This document shows positions 8,185 through 14,694 of a stretch of 15,073 bases of DNA, piece after piece. Positions within the stretch are counted from its first letter, which is position 1; each line of letters opens with the position of its first letter. The DNA comes from Lachnospiraceae bacterium (GTDB lineage Bacteria; Bacillota; Clostridia; Lachnospirales; Lachnospiraceae). Location of the stretch: positions 1 to 15,073 of the forward strand of contig JAFOIS010000083.1 in assembly GCA_017420605.1 (NCBI GenBank). The letters are read 5' to 3'. Below the pieces are notes generated by a model. The model saw nothing but the letters and a program-made list of their open reading frames with translations, ran no database searches and was not told where the DNA came from. A program made the translations under genes and the position numbers.

Positions 8185-8877
8185 ATGAGTTATCTTCAGA
8201 GAAGAAGTATCGGGATCTGCATCCTTCTTTCGATCGTGACCTGCGGTATCTATATGTACTACTGGGTCTACAAACTGGCGGAAGATATTAATTATATCCG
8301 GAATGATCCGAATGCGACGTCTCCGGGCATGGTCCTTCTCCTGACGATCCTGACCTGCGGGATCTACTTCATTTACTGGCTTTACAAAGCCGGCGAGACC
8401 GTTGATACGATCCGTGTACAGCAGGGTATGGCGCCGAGCAGCAAAGCGGTCATGTACCTTCTGCTTTCCGTTTTCGGTCTGAGCATCGTCGCGATGGCGC
8501 TCCTGCAGGGCGACCTCAACGAGATGGCGGACGGCATGAACGGCGGTCAGGGTTACGGCGGAGCAGGCTACGGCGGACAGGATCCGTATGCGCAGCAGCC
8601 GCAGTATCCTCCGTACGGCGGCGCCGGAAACGGCCCCATCCAGGGCACAGGCTATGGCGGAACAGCCGGCCAGGACCGCAATGAAACGCTCTATAACGGG
8701 CAGGTCTACGGCGGTTACGCGCAGACGCAGCCCGCGCAGCAGTTCCCGCAGCAGCCGTACCAGGATCCGAACGCAGGAGTGAACTACGGCCAGTACCAGC
8801 AGCCGTCCCCGTTCGATCCGCAGGCACAGCCGCAGAGCGGCAGCATGATGAATGACCTGAATAACGGCCAGAACTGA
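8185..8877 (+). CDS. DUF4234 membrane protein with Gly/Tyr/Gln/Pro-rich tail
   Basis: The function is unknown. The 230-residue product has two matching membrane hairpins: TCGIYMYYWVYK at 19-30 and TCGIYFIYWLYK at 57-68. These are the hallmark repeats of DUF4234. A third hydrophobic helix lies near 88-106. From about residue 117 onward the tail is low complexity, with YGG, YGQ, QQP and PYQ motifs, very few charges and no predicted fold. It resembles the Tyr/Gly/Gln-rich disordered tails of other small membrane proteins. GGGAGGG sits five bases before ATG 8185, a strong ribosome binding site. The gene opens the DUF4234-DUF2752-VanW cluster, and a promoter candidate precedes it. The tail probably faces the cytoplasm and may mediate protein contacts (inference). 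Confidence 0.9.
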   Translation: MSYLQRRSIGICILLSIVTCGIYMYYWVYKLAEDINYIRNDPNATSPGMVLLLTILTCGIYFIYWLYKAGETVDTIRVQQGMAPSSKAVMYLLLSVFGLSIVAMALLQGDLNEMADGMNGGQGYGGAGYGGQDPYAQQPQYPPYGGAGNGPIQGTGYGGTAGQDRNETLYNGQVYGGYAQTQPAQQFPQQPYQDPNAGVNYGQYQQPSPFDPQAQPQSGSMMNDLNNGQN

Positions 8878-8891
8878 CAGTAATTACGGCA

Positions 8892-8917
8892 GCGGGCCCG
8901 CCAGGCGCGGTGCCCGC
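8892..8917 (+). other. Inverted repeat in the spacer after the DUF4234 gene
   Basis: GCGGGC (8892-8897) and GCCCGC (8912-8917) are complementary, with further weak pairing inside the 14-base loop. No T-tract follows. The 114-base spacer (8878-8991) holds no other clear signal and no obvious promoter, so the downstream DUF2752 gene is probably read from the same transcript. This hairpin may only attenuate or stabilise it. Confidence 0.3.
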
Positions 8918-8991
8918 GGCCGCAGCGATAAGCCGGAGGACGTGCGGCGTGCGTTACGCTGCCGCGCAGCCCGGCCTGTCCTTTATGAAGT

Positions 8992-9393
8992 ATGGAACCA
9001 TCAGCAAAGAGCCGGGGGAAGGCTGTTCTCCGCGAAATGATCCTGCTTGCTGCCTTAGGAGCAGGATGTGTTTTTTTGTATCGGGCGCATATCGCCGTCC
9101 CGTGCCTTTTCCACCGGCTGACGGGGCTTGACTGTCCCGGCTGCGGGATCACGAGAATGCTCGTATCCGTACTCGATGGGGATCTCCGGGCGGCGTTCCG
9201 GTACAATCCCGCTGCGTTTTTCCTGCTCCCCTGCGTCCTTCTCCTTATCGCGTACCGCGCGTTTAAGTTCGTGCGGACCGGAACGAGAAGCGAGGCAAAA
9301 TGGGAGAAGGCCGCGGTCATTTTCATGATCTTCGTTTTTGTCGTGTTCGGCATCGTCCGGAACCTGCCGTTTTATCCGTATCCGCTTCCGTAG
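8992..9393 (+). CDS. DUF2752 small membrane protein
   Basis: The function is unknown. The 133-residue product carries the diagnostic DUF2752 signature: a membrane helix, then LDCPGCGITRM (46-56), then DGDLRAAFRYNPAAFF (62-77), then two further hydrophobic helices. The two cysteines of CPGC (48 and 51) sit next to the membrane and could bind metal or form a disulfide (inference). The ATG at 8992 is the first possible start, because TGA at 8986-8988 closes the frame upstream, but it has no good ribosome binding site. ATG 9037, with GGGGGAAGG (9014-9022) upstream, is an alternative that would shorten the protein by 15 residues and keep all helices. The stop (TAG 9391-9393) overlaps the ribosome binding site of the VanW gene, so the two are tightly coupled. 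DUF2752 and DUF4234-like proteins often occur together. Confidence 0.87.
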   Translation: MEPSAKSRGKAVLREMILLAALGAGCVFLYRAHIAVPCLFHRLTGLDCPGCGITRMLVSVLDGDLRAAFRYNPAAFFLLPCVLLLIAYRAFKFVRTGTRSEAKWEKAAVIFMIFVFVVFGIVRNLPFYPYPLP

Positions 9394-9404
9394 GAGGGGA
9401 GAAC

Positions 9405-10904
9405 TTGAAGAAGAAAAAGGCCAGAAGAACATTATCGGTCATCAGCATCATTCTGGTGCTCGGGATCGCGTATGTACTTTTCTGCATGTCACAGGAGAAT
9501 TCCCTGATCCGCGAAAACCGCGTCGTCAACGGCGTCAGCATCGCCGGGCGGACGCGCGCCGAGGCGGAGAGCGCGGTGCGGCAGGCGTTTCTCAGGGATT
9601 ATCAGGATTCGGCATTTACCGTGACGATCGGGGAGGAAAGCTACCGGATCCCGGTCGCCGGCGCCCTCGATATCGACCTTACGGAAGCGCTGTCGGGGAC
9701 GACGACCAATGCGGATACGCCCTGGTATCTGCGCGGCATCCGTTATGTGCAGGAAAAGACCGGTACAGCCCCGCAGGAAGAGACGCTGACGGTAAGGCCG
9801 TACCTCGCCGATCCGGACGTAGTCAGGTCCGCGGTCGAAGCATGCGGGATCGACAGCTATAACAGCCTTGTGCAGAGCAGCTGGACCAATGAAGGCGGCA
9901 CGATCGTGATCCACAAGGGGAAGAACGGCGAGTCGGCGGACATGGACGCGCTCGCGGACCTTATTCTTTCCAAGATGGAAGAAGGTACGTTTACCGGCAC
10001 GGTCGCCTGCCCCACGAACGTTGTCGAGGCGGATTCGATCAACGTGATCCAGATCGCCTCCCAGTTCCTCGTCCCGGTACAGGAACCGCGTTTTGCAAGG
10101 GACGAGAACGGCGAGCTTATCACGATCCCGGCACAGGAAGGCGCAACGGTCGACCTCATGGCATTCAAAGCCGCCTATGACGCAGCCGGAGACGGCGAAG
10201 ACGTCACGGTCGAGATCCAGACGGTCAAGCCGTCCATGACGACGGAAGAGTTTGAGCAGACCGTATTCGATACGGAACTCTCTTCTTATTATACGTACGG
10301 CGGGACGACCGCCAACAAGGAGATCAACCAGGCGCTTGCGGTATCGACCGTAAACGGCGCGATCCTGCTGCCGGGCGAGGAGTTTTCCTACCTCGGACTC
10401 ATCGGCGATACCACTCCGGATAAGGGCTACGTGCTCGAGAATGCCTATCAGGAAGGCCGTGTGGTCAAGGAATACGGCGGCGGGATCTGCCAGGTGTCCT
10501 CAACGATCTATGCGGCGGTCCTGTATACGGAGATCGAAGTCACGGAGCGGTACAATCACTCCATGCCGGTCGGATATATCCCCTCCGGAATGGATGCGAC
10601 CGTCAGTTATCCGTCGGCCAACTTCCGCTTTAAAAATACACTTGGCTACCCGATCAAGCTGCAGGTGACCTACGACTACAACGACGGCATGATCCGCGCC
10701 GCGATCCTCGGACACCCGAACGGCACCGAGCCGACCATAGAGATCTGGCGCGAGGGCATCGACGTCGGCGAGGATTATTCGTACGGCGTGCAGACGTTCC
10801 GCGTATACCTTGACGAGGACGGTGACGTGATCAAGAAGGTCTCCATGGGTTCCAGCCGTTACAAGGAACTCAACTGGAACAAATCCTCGAGCGAAACGGC
10901 ATAA
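9405..10904 (+). CDS. VanW family protein, membrane-anchored, with peptidoglycan-binding-like domain
   Basis: The biochemical role is unproven; VanW proteins are named after a gene in vancomycin-resistance clusters and are common envelope proteins in Clostridia. I place the start at TTG 9405 because AGGAGGGG (9392-9399) lies five bases upstream and the protein then opens with a Lys/Arg cluster plus one hydrophobic helix (about 10-28), a typical membrane anchor. This gives 499 residues. The middle, about 35-290, fits the YoaR-like putative peptidoglycan-binding domain, beginning with VVNGVSIAGRTRAEAE. The C-terminal VanW domain includes VNGAILLPGEEFSYLGLIG, the conserved GGGICQVSST (358-367), and YNHSMPVGYIPSGMDATV. 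No G5 domain follows, unlike many relatives. It is separated from DUF2752 by 11 bases and ends with a strong terminator, so it closes the envelope cluster. This context does not suggest a vancomycin-resistance operon. Confidence 0.92.
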   Translation: MKKKKARRTLSVISIILVLGIAYVLFCMSQENSLIRENRVVNGVSIAGRTRAEAESAVRQAFLRDYQDSAFTVTIGEESYRIPVAGALDIDLTEALSGTTTNADTPWYLRGIRYVQEKTGTAPQEETLTVRPYLADPDVVRSAVEACGIDSYNSLVQSSWTNEGGTIVIHKGKNGESADMDALADLILSKMEEGTFTGTVACPTNVVEADSINVIQIASQFLVPVQEPRFARDENGELITIPAQEGATVDLMAFKAAYDAAGDGEDVTVEIQTVKPSMTTEEFEQTVFDTELSSYYTYGGTTANKEINQALAVSTVNGAILLPGEEFSYLGLIGDTTPDKGYVLENAYQEGRVVKEYGGGICQVSSTIYAAVLYTEIEVTERYNHSMPVGYIPSGMDATVSYPSANFRFKNTLGYPIKLQVTYDYNDGMIRAAILGHPNGTEPTIEIWREGIDVGEDYSYGVQTFRVYLDEDGDVIKKVSMGSSRYKELNWNKSSSETA

Positions 10905-10929
10905 AAAGCCTGAAAAATAAGGGCTTCCG

Positions 10930-10966
10930 GCCCCGCGCGGCAAGATGGCCGCGCGGGGCATTTTTT
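10930..10966 (+). terminator. Strong intrinsic terminator after the VanW gene
   Basis: A perfect 12-bp GC-rich stem (10930-10941 with 10948-10959) encloses a six-base AAGATG loop. After one A it is followed by six T bases (10961-10966). This is a textbook Rho-independent terminator. It isolates the nrdD control region from upstream transcription. Confidence 0.95.
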
Positions 10967-10974
10967 CCACAAAT

Positions 10975-10990
10975 CCACAATATATAGTTT
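10975..10990 (+). promoter_or_regulatory. NrdR-type operator box 1
   Basis: CCACAATATATAGTTT contains the core CAATATATAG (10978-10987), an exact match to the core CwAtATaTwG of the NrdR box consensus as I know it. NrdR is the zinc-ribbon/ATP-cone repressor of ribonucleotide reductase genes. The box lies upstream of the nrdD promoter and pairs with a second copy 31 bases downstream. Confidence 0.85.
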
Positions 10991-11005
10991 TTACACTTAT
11001 TTTTG

Positions 11006-11021
11006 ATACAAGATATTGACC
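11006..11021 (+). promoter_or_regulatory. NrdR-type operator box 2, overlapping the -35
   Basis: ATACAAGATATTGACC contains the core CAAGATATTG (11009-11018), which matches the NrdR core at nine of ten positions. Its core starts 31 bases after the core of box 1, about three DNA turns, which is the usual spacing of paired NrdR boxes. Its right edge covers the -35 hexamer, so bound repressor should block RNA polymerase. Confidence 0.82.
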
Positions 11022-11044
11022 TTCCACCCGGCAAGTGCTATTGT
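11016..11044 (+). promoter_or_regulatory. nrdD promoter with extended -10
   Basis: TTGACC (11016-11021) matches the -35 consensus at five of six positions. After a 17-base spacer comes TATTGT (11039-11044), which is preceded by TGC to form an extended -10 (TGnTATTGT). Transcription would start near 11051. The 38-base leader ends in AGGGGGAAGGA (11073-11083), ahead of the ATG at 11089. No riboswitch-like structure fits in so short a leader. Confidence 0.75.
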
Positions 11045-11088
11045 AGTAATGCTCGTAAAAAAGCAGTCACTGAAGGGGGAAGGATAAC

Positions 11089-13554
11089 ATGTATCAGGTA
11101 GTAAAACGCGACGGCAAAATTGCGGAATTCGATATCAGCAAGATCAGCACGGCTATCACAAAGGCCTTCGAGGCCCTGGGAAAACAGTATCATCCCAGCG
11201 TGATCGAGCTGATCTCGCTTCATGTTTCGGCGGATTTCGAGAGCAAGGTAAAGGACGGCAAGGTCACGGTCGAAGAGATCCAGGACTCCGTCGAAAAGGT
11301 GCTCTCCGAGTCCGGTTACGCGGATGTGGCGAAGGCCTACATCCTGTACCGCAAACAGCGTGAGAAGGTCCGTAACGTCAATTCCGCCCTTCTGAACTAT
11401 AAAGAACTGGTCGACAACTATCTTAAGATCAACGACTGGCGCGTGAAGGAAAACTCTACCGTCACGTATTCGGTCGGCGGTCTCATTCTGTCCAACTCCG
11501 GCGCCATCACGGCCAACTACTGGCTGAGCGAGGTCTATGATGAGGAAATCGCGGAAGCGCACCGCAGCGCGGCGATCCATCTGCACGACCTTTCCATGCT
11601 GACCGGCTACTGCGCCGGCTGGAGCCTCAAGCAGCTCATCCAGGAAGGTCTCGGCGGCGTACCCGGCAAGATCACGTCCTCCCCGGCCAGCCATCTTTCC
11701 ACCCTCTGCAACCAGATGGTCAACTTCCTCGGCATCATGCAGAATGAATGGGCCGGCGCACAGGCATTCTCGTCCTTCGACACCTATCTTGCGCCCTTTG
11801 TCCGCATCGACAATCTGTCCCAGAAGGAAGTCAAGCAGTGCATCCAGTCCTTCATTTACGGCGTGAATACGCCGAGCCGCTGGGGCACCCAGGCGCCGTT
11901 CTCGAACATCACGCTGGACTGGGTCGTTCCGAACGACCTGAAGAACCTTCCGGCGATCATCGGCGGCAAGGAAGTGGACTTCACCTACGGCGACTGCCAG
12001 AAGGAAATGGACATGGTCAACAAGGCCTTCATCGAGATCATGATCGAAGGCGATGCCAACGGACGCGGTTTCCAGTACCCGATCCCGACCTATTCCATTA
12101 CCCGCGACTTTGACTGGAGCGAGACCGAAAACAACAAGCTGCTCTTTGAAATGACCGCAAAATACGGCACGCCGTATTTCTCGAACTATATCAATTCCGA
12201 CATGGAACCGAGCGACGTCCGCTCCATGTGCTGCAGACTGCGTCTTGACCTTCGTGAGCTCCGCAAGAAATCCGGCGGCTTCTTCGGCTCCGGCGAATCG
12301 ACAGGCTCGATCGGCGTCGTGACCATCAACATGCCGCGGATCGCGTATCTTGCGAAGGATGAGGCGGACTTCTACAAGCGCCTCGACAACCTCATGGATA
12401 TCTCCGCGCGGAGCCTGAAGACCAAGCGTACGGTCATCACAAAGCTCCTCGAGCAGGGCCTCTATCCGTATACCAAGCGCTACCTCGGCACGTTCAGCAA
12501 CCACTTCTCGACGATCGGCCTCATCGGCATGAACGAAGCCGGCCTCAACGCGAAATGGCTGCGCGCCGACCTTACGGATCCGAAGGTCCAGCGGTTCACG
12601 CGCGACGTCCTGAACCACATGCGCGAGCGCCTGTCGGATTATCAGGAAATGTACGGCGACCTTTACAACCTCGAGGCAACGCCGGCGGAATCCACGACCT
12701 ACCGCTTCGCGAAGCACGACAAGGAACAGTTCCCGGACATCGTCACCGCGAACATGAACGGCACGCCGTATTATACGAATTCCTCGCACCTGCCGGTCGG
12801 CTACACGGAGGACATCTTCTCCGCGCTCGACATCCAGGACGATCTGCAGACGCTGTACACCTCCGGCACGGTCTTCCACGCCTTCCTCGGCGAGAAGCTT
12901 CCGGACTGGAAAGCGGCCGCGAACCTGGTCCGCAAGATCGCGGAGAACTACAAGCTGCCGTATTATACGATGTCTCCGACCTATTCGGTCTGCAAGAACC
13001 ACGGGTATCTGACCGGCGAGCAGTTCGTCTGCCCGTACTGCGGAGAGAAGACGGAAGTCTACAGCCGCATCACCGGCTACTACCGTCCGGTCCAGAACTG
13101 GAACGACGGCAAGGCGCAGGAATACAGGGACCGCCGCGTCTATGAGATCGGCCGTTCGCACCTCCGCCACACGGGCCCGAACCCGGCACCGGTCGATCTG
13201 CCGCGCGCAGAGGCCGTGATCCCGGCCGCGGCAGCCGCTCTGGCACCGCAGGCAGCACCGGCAGAAGCCGCGCCGAAGGCAGCGCCTGTTCCGGCACCGG
13301 CCGCAGCGGAAGCAAAGTGCGCCGACGCGAACGTCCTGCTTTTCAAGACCCCGACCTGCCCGAACTGCAAGGCGGCCGCGGCGCTTCTTGACCGCGCGGG
13401 TGTTGCCTACACGGCCCTTAACGCGAACGAGGAAAAGGAACTTGTCGAAAAGTTCGGCGTAAAGCAGGCGCCGACCCTGGTCCTGATCAACGGGGATTCG
13501 TTCGAGAAATACCGCGGCGTCTCCGATATCAAGGGCTGGTTAATGAAGAAATAA
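11089..13554 (+). CDS. nrdD: Anaerobic (class III) ribonucleoside-triphosphate reductase with fused C-terminal redoxin domain
   Basis: This enzyme makes deoxynucleotides from ribonucleoside triphosphates without oxygen, using a glycyl radical installed by the activase NrdG. The 821-residue product begins with an ATP-cone (about 1-95) opening with YQVVKRDGKIAEFD. The reductase core includes YCAGWSL (Cys175) and MCCRLRLD (Cys381, Cys382), the likely thiyl and reducing cysteines. A zinc site of Cys635, His638, Cys648 and Cys651 follows, and then the radical loop RITGYYRPVQNW with Gly663. Unusually, an Ala/Pro-rich linker (about 697-743) leads to a glutaredoxin/NrdH-like domain with CPNC (Cys757, Cys760) and a QAPTLVLI cis-proline segment. 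Formate-using NrdD proteins lack such a domain. The fusion points to the thioredoxin-reducible NrdD2-like type (inference). The gene has its own NrdR-controlled promoter. nrdG does not follow; a thioredoxin-reductase-like gene does. Confidence 0.95.
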   Translation: MYQVVKRDGKIAEFDISKISTAITKAFEALGKQYHPSVIELISLHVSADFESKVKDGKVTVEEIQDSVEKVLSESGYADVAKAYILYRKQREKVRNVNSALLNYKELVDNYLKINDWRVKENSTVTYSVGGLILSNSGAITANYWLSEVYDEEIAEAHRSAAIHLHDLSMLTGYCAGWSLKQLIQEGLGGVPGKITSSPASHLSTLCNQMVNFLGIMQNEWAGAQAFSSFDTYLAPFVRIDNLSQKEVKQCIQSFIYGVNTPSRWGTQAPFSNITLDWVVPNDLKNLPAIIGGKEVDFTYGDCQKEMDMVNKAFIEIMIEGDANGRGFQYPIPTYSITRDFDWSETENNKLLFEMTAKYGTPYFSNYINSDMEPSDVRSMCCRLRLDLRELRKKSGGFFGSGESTGSIGVVTINMPRIAYLAKDEADFYKRLDNLMDISARSLKTKRTVITKLLEQGLYPYTKRYLGTFSNHFSTIGLIGMNEAGLNAKWLRADLTDPKVQRFTRDVLNHMRERLSDYQEMYGDLYNLEATPAESTTYRFAKHDKEQFPDIVTANMNGTPYYTNSSHLPVGYTEDIFSALDIQDDLQTLYTSGTVFHAFLGEKLPDWKAAANLVRKIAENYKLPYYTMSPTYSVCKNHGYLTGEQFVCPYCGEKTEVYSRITGYYRPVQNWNDGKAQEYRDRRVYEIGRSHLRHTGPNPAPVDLPRAEAVIPAAAAALAPQAAPAEAAPKAAPVPAPAAAEAKCADANVLLFKTPTCPNCKAAAALLDRAGVAYTALNANEEKELVEKFGVKQAPTLVLINGDSFEKYRGVSDIKGWLMKK

Positions 13555-13578
13555 GCCAGGGGAGCATTTTTTGATATC

Positions 13579-13614
13579 GCTGCGTCCCGCTTCCGTGCGG
13601 GGCGCAGCCTTTTT
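13579..13614 (+). terminator. Intrinsic terminator or attenuator between nrdD and the flavoprotein gene
   Basis: A 12-bp stem with one T-G wobble (13579-13590 with 13597-13608) encloses a TTCCGT loop and is followed by CTTTTTC. It ends only three bases before the ribosome binding site of the downstream gene (13618-13626). I see no promoter between this hairpin and that gene. Readthrough would therefore be needed for expression from the nrdD promoter, and the hairpin may set a lower dose of the flavoprotein. Confidence 0.88.
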
Positions 13615-13633
13615 CGCAGGGAGGAGAAGAGAT

Positions 13634-14548
13634 ATGTATGACGTGATCGTAGTCGGCGGAGGACCGGCCGGCATGACGGCGGCGCTCTATGCGCAGCGGA
13701 ACGGCAAGAGCGCACTGGTGATCGAGAAGAGCGGGTTCGGCGGACAGATCACACATTCACCGAAGATCGAAAACTTCCCGGGTTTCGTTTCCATCAGCGG
13801 CAACGAACTCGCGGACAAGATGCTCGAGCAGATCCTTGCGCAGGGCGCGGAGATCGAATTCGAAACGGTCACCGGCGTGCGTACGGAAGACGGCGTCAAG
13901 GTGGTGGAAACGGAAGAGGGGAGCCGCTTCGAAGGCAGGAGCGTGATATTGGCGACCGGTGTGAAACACCGGCTCCTCGGACTTCCGGGCGAGGAAGAAC
14001 TCATCGGCGAAGGGATCTCCTTCTGCGCGGTCTGCGACGGGGATTTCTATGCGGGGAAGACCGTCGCGGTGATCGGCGGCGGCAATTCGGCGCTGCAGGA
14101 AGCGATCCTTCTCGCGGGCAAGTGCAAAGAAGTCATCATGCTGCAGGATCTGCCGTTCTTTACCGGCGAAGAAAAACTGCAGGAAGTCCTGTTCGCCTTC
14201 CCGAACGTCCGCGCTTATACCGGTGTCGGCGTCGCGGAATACCTGACCGGAGAGAACGGTCTTCGCGGCGTCCTTATGGAATACCGGGAAGGCGGCCGCC
14301 GGGAAGAGATCGCCTGCGACGGCGTCTTCGTCGCGATCGGCCTTATTCCGGAGAACGGCGCCTTTGCATCGAATGCGGATCTTGACGAACGCGGGTATTT
14401 CGACGCGGACGAAAGCTGTATGACGAAGACGCCGGGCGTTTTCGTCGCCGGTGACTGCCGCAGGAAAAACATCCGGCAGGTCACGACGGCGGCGTCCGAC
14501 GGCGCGACGGCCGCGCTGGCCGCCTGCCGGTACCTGAACGGACTGTAA
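13634..14548 (+). CDS. trxB: Thioredoxin-reductase-like FAD flavoprotein lacking the NADPH-phosphate motif
   Basis: Enzymes of this family pass electrons from a donor through FAD and a redox-active disulfide to thioredoxin-like proteins. The 304-residue product starts at ATG 13634, with AGGGAGGAG seven bases upstream. It has the FAD motif VVGGGPAGMTAA (6-17), a GFGGQI segment, the redox centre CAVCDG (Cys131, Cys134), the nucleotide-fold motif GGGNSA (148-153), and the C-terminal FAD motif GVFVAGDCR with RQVTTAASDG. In place of HRRxxxR, which binds the 2'-phosphate of NADPH in E. coli TrxB, it has LQDLPFFTG (170-178), with an acidic residue where arginine is expected. NADPH is therefore an unlikely donor. 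NADH, or ferredoxin as in clostridial ferredoxin-dependent flavin thioredoxin reductases, is more plausible (inference). Placement after the redoxin-fused nrdD suggests it recharges that enzyme. Confidence 0.88.
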   Translation: MYDVIVVGGGPAGMTAALYAQRNGKSALVIEKSGFGGQITHSPKIENFPGFVSISGNELADKMLEQILAQGAEIEFETVTGVRTEDGVKVVETEEGSRFEGRSVILATGVKHRLLGLPGEEELIGEGISFCAVCDGDFYAGKTVAVIGGGNSALQEAILLAGKCKEVIMLQDLPFFTGEEKLQEVLFAFPNVRAYTGVGVAEYLTGENGLRGVLMEYREGGRREEIACDGVFVAIGLIPENGAFASNADLDERGYFDADESCMTKTPGVFVAGDCRRKNIRQVTTAASDGATAALAACRYLNGL

Positions 14549-14625
14549 GAGAAAAGATACAGGCCGCGGCCGGTATCGGTGCGGACGGCATATCGAAAAA
14601 CAGTGCAGGCGCTGCCTGAGAATAT

Positions 14626-14664
14626 AAAAAAGCACCGTATTCCGTAAAGGAGTACGGTGTTTTT
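14626..14664 (+). terminator. Bidirectional terminator between convergent genes
   Basis: An 11-bp stem with one wobble (14633-14643 with 14649-14659) has a five-base loop. It is preceded by six A bases (14626-14631) and followed by five T bases (14660-14664), so it can terminate transcription from both sides. It sits between the plus-strand flavoprotein gene and the minus-strand phosphodiesterase gene. The rest of 14549-14694 holds nothing recognisable. Confidence 0.92.
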
Positions 14665-14694
14665 AAGTCTAAAGACGGCGGCCGGGACCTGCGG

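Noticed and set aside
9405..10904. A glycopeptide-resistance locus suggested by the VanW domain
   Set aside because: No vanH, vanA/B ligase, vanX or two-component regulator genes are present. VanW-domain proteins are common in Clostridia without resistance.
11045..11088. Possible riboswitch, for example a cobalamin element, in the nrdD leader
   Set aside because: The leader is only about 38 bases from the predicted transcription start and shows no conserved riboswitch core. Control is better explained by the NrdR boxes.
11038..13170. A 710-codon minus-strand open frame antisense to nrdD
   Set aside because: It has no recognisable motif or ribosome binding site, and its composition mirrors the codon use of nrdD, so it is a shadow.
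13571..13633. An earlier in-frame start for the flavoprotein gene
   Set aside because: That stretch encodes the terminator hairpin, and the FAD motif begins directly after ATG 13634, which has an ideal ribosome binding site.
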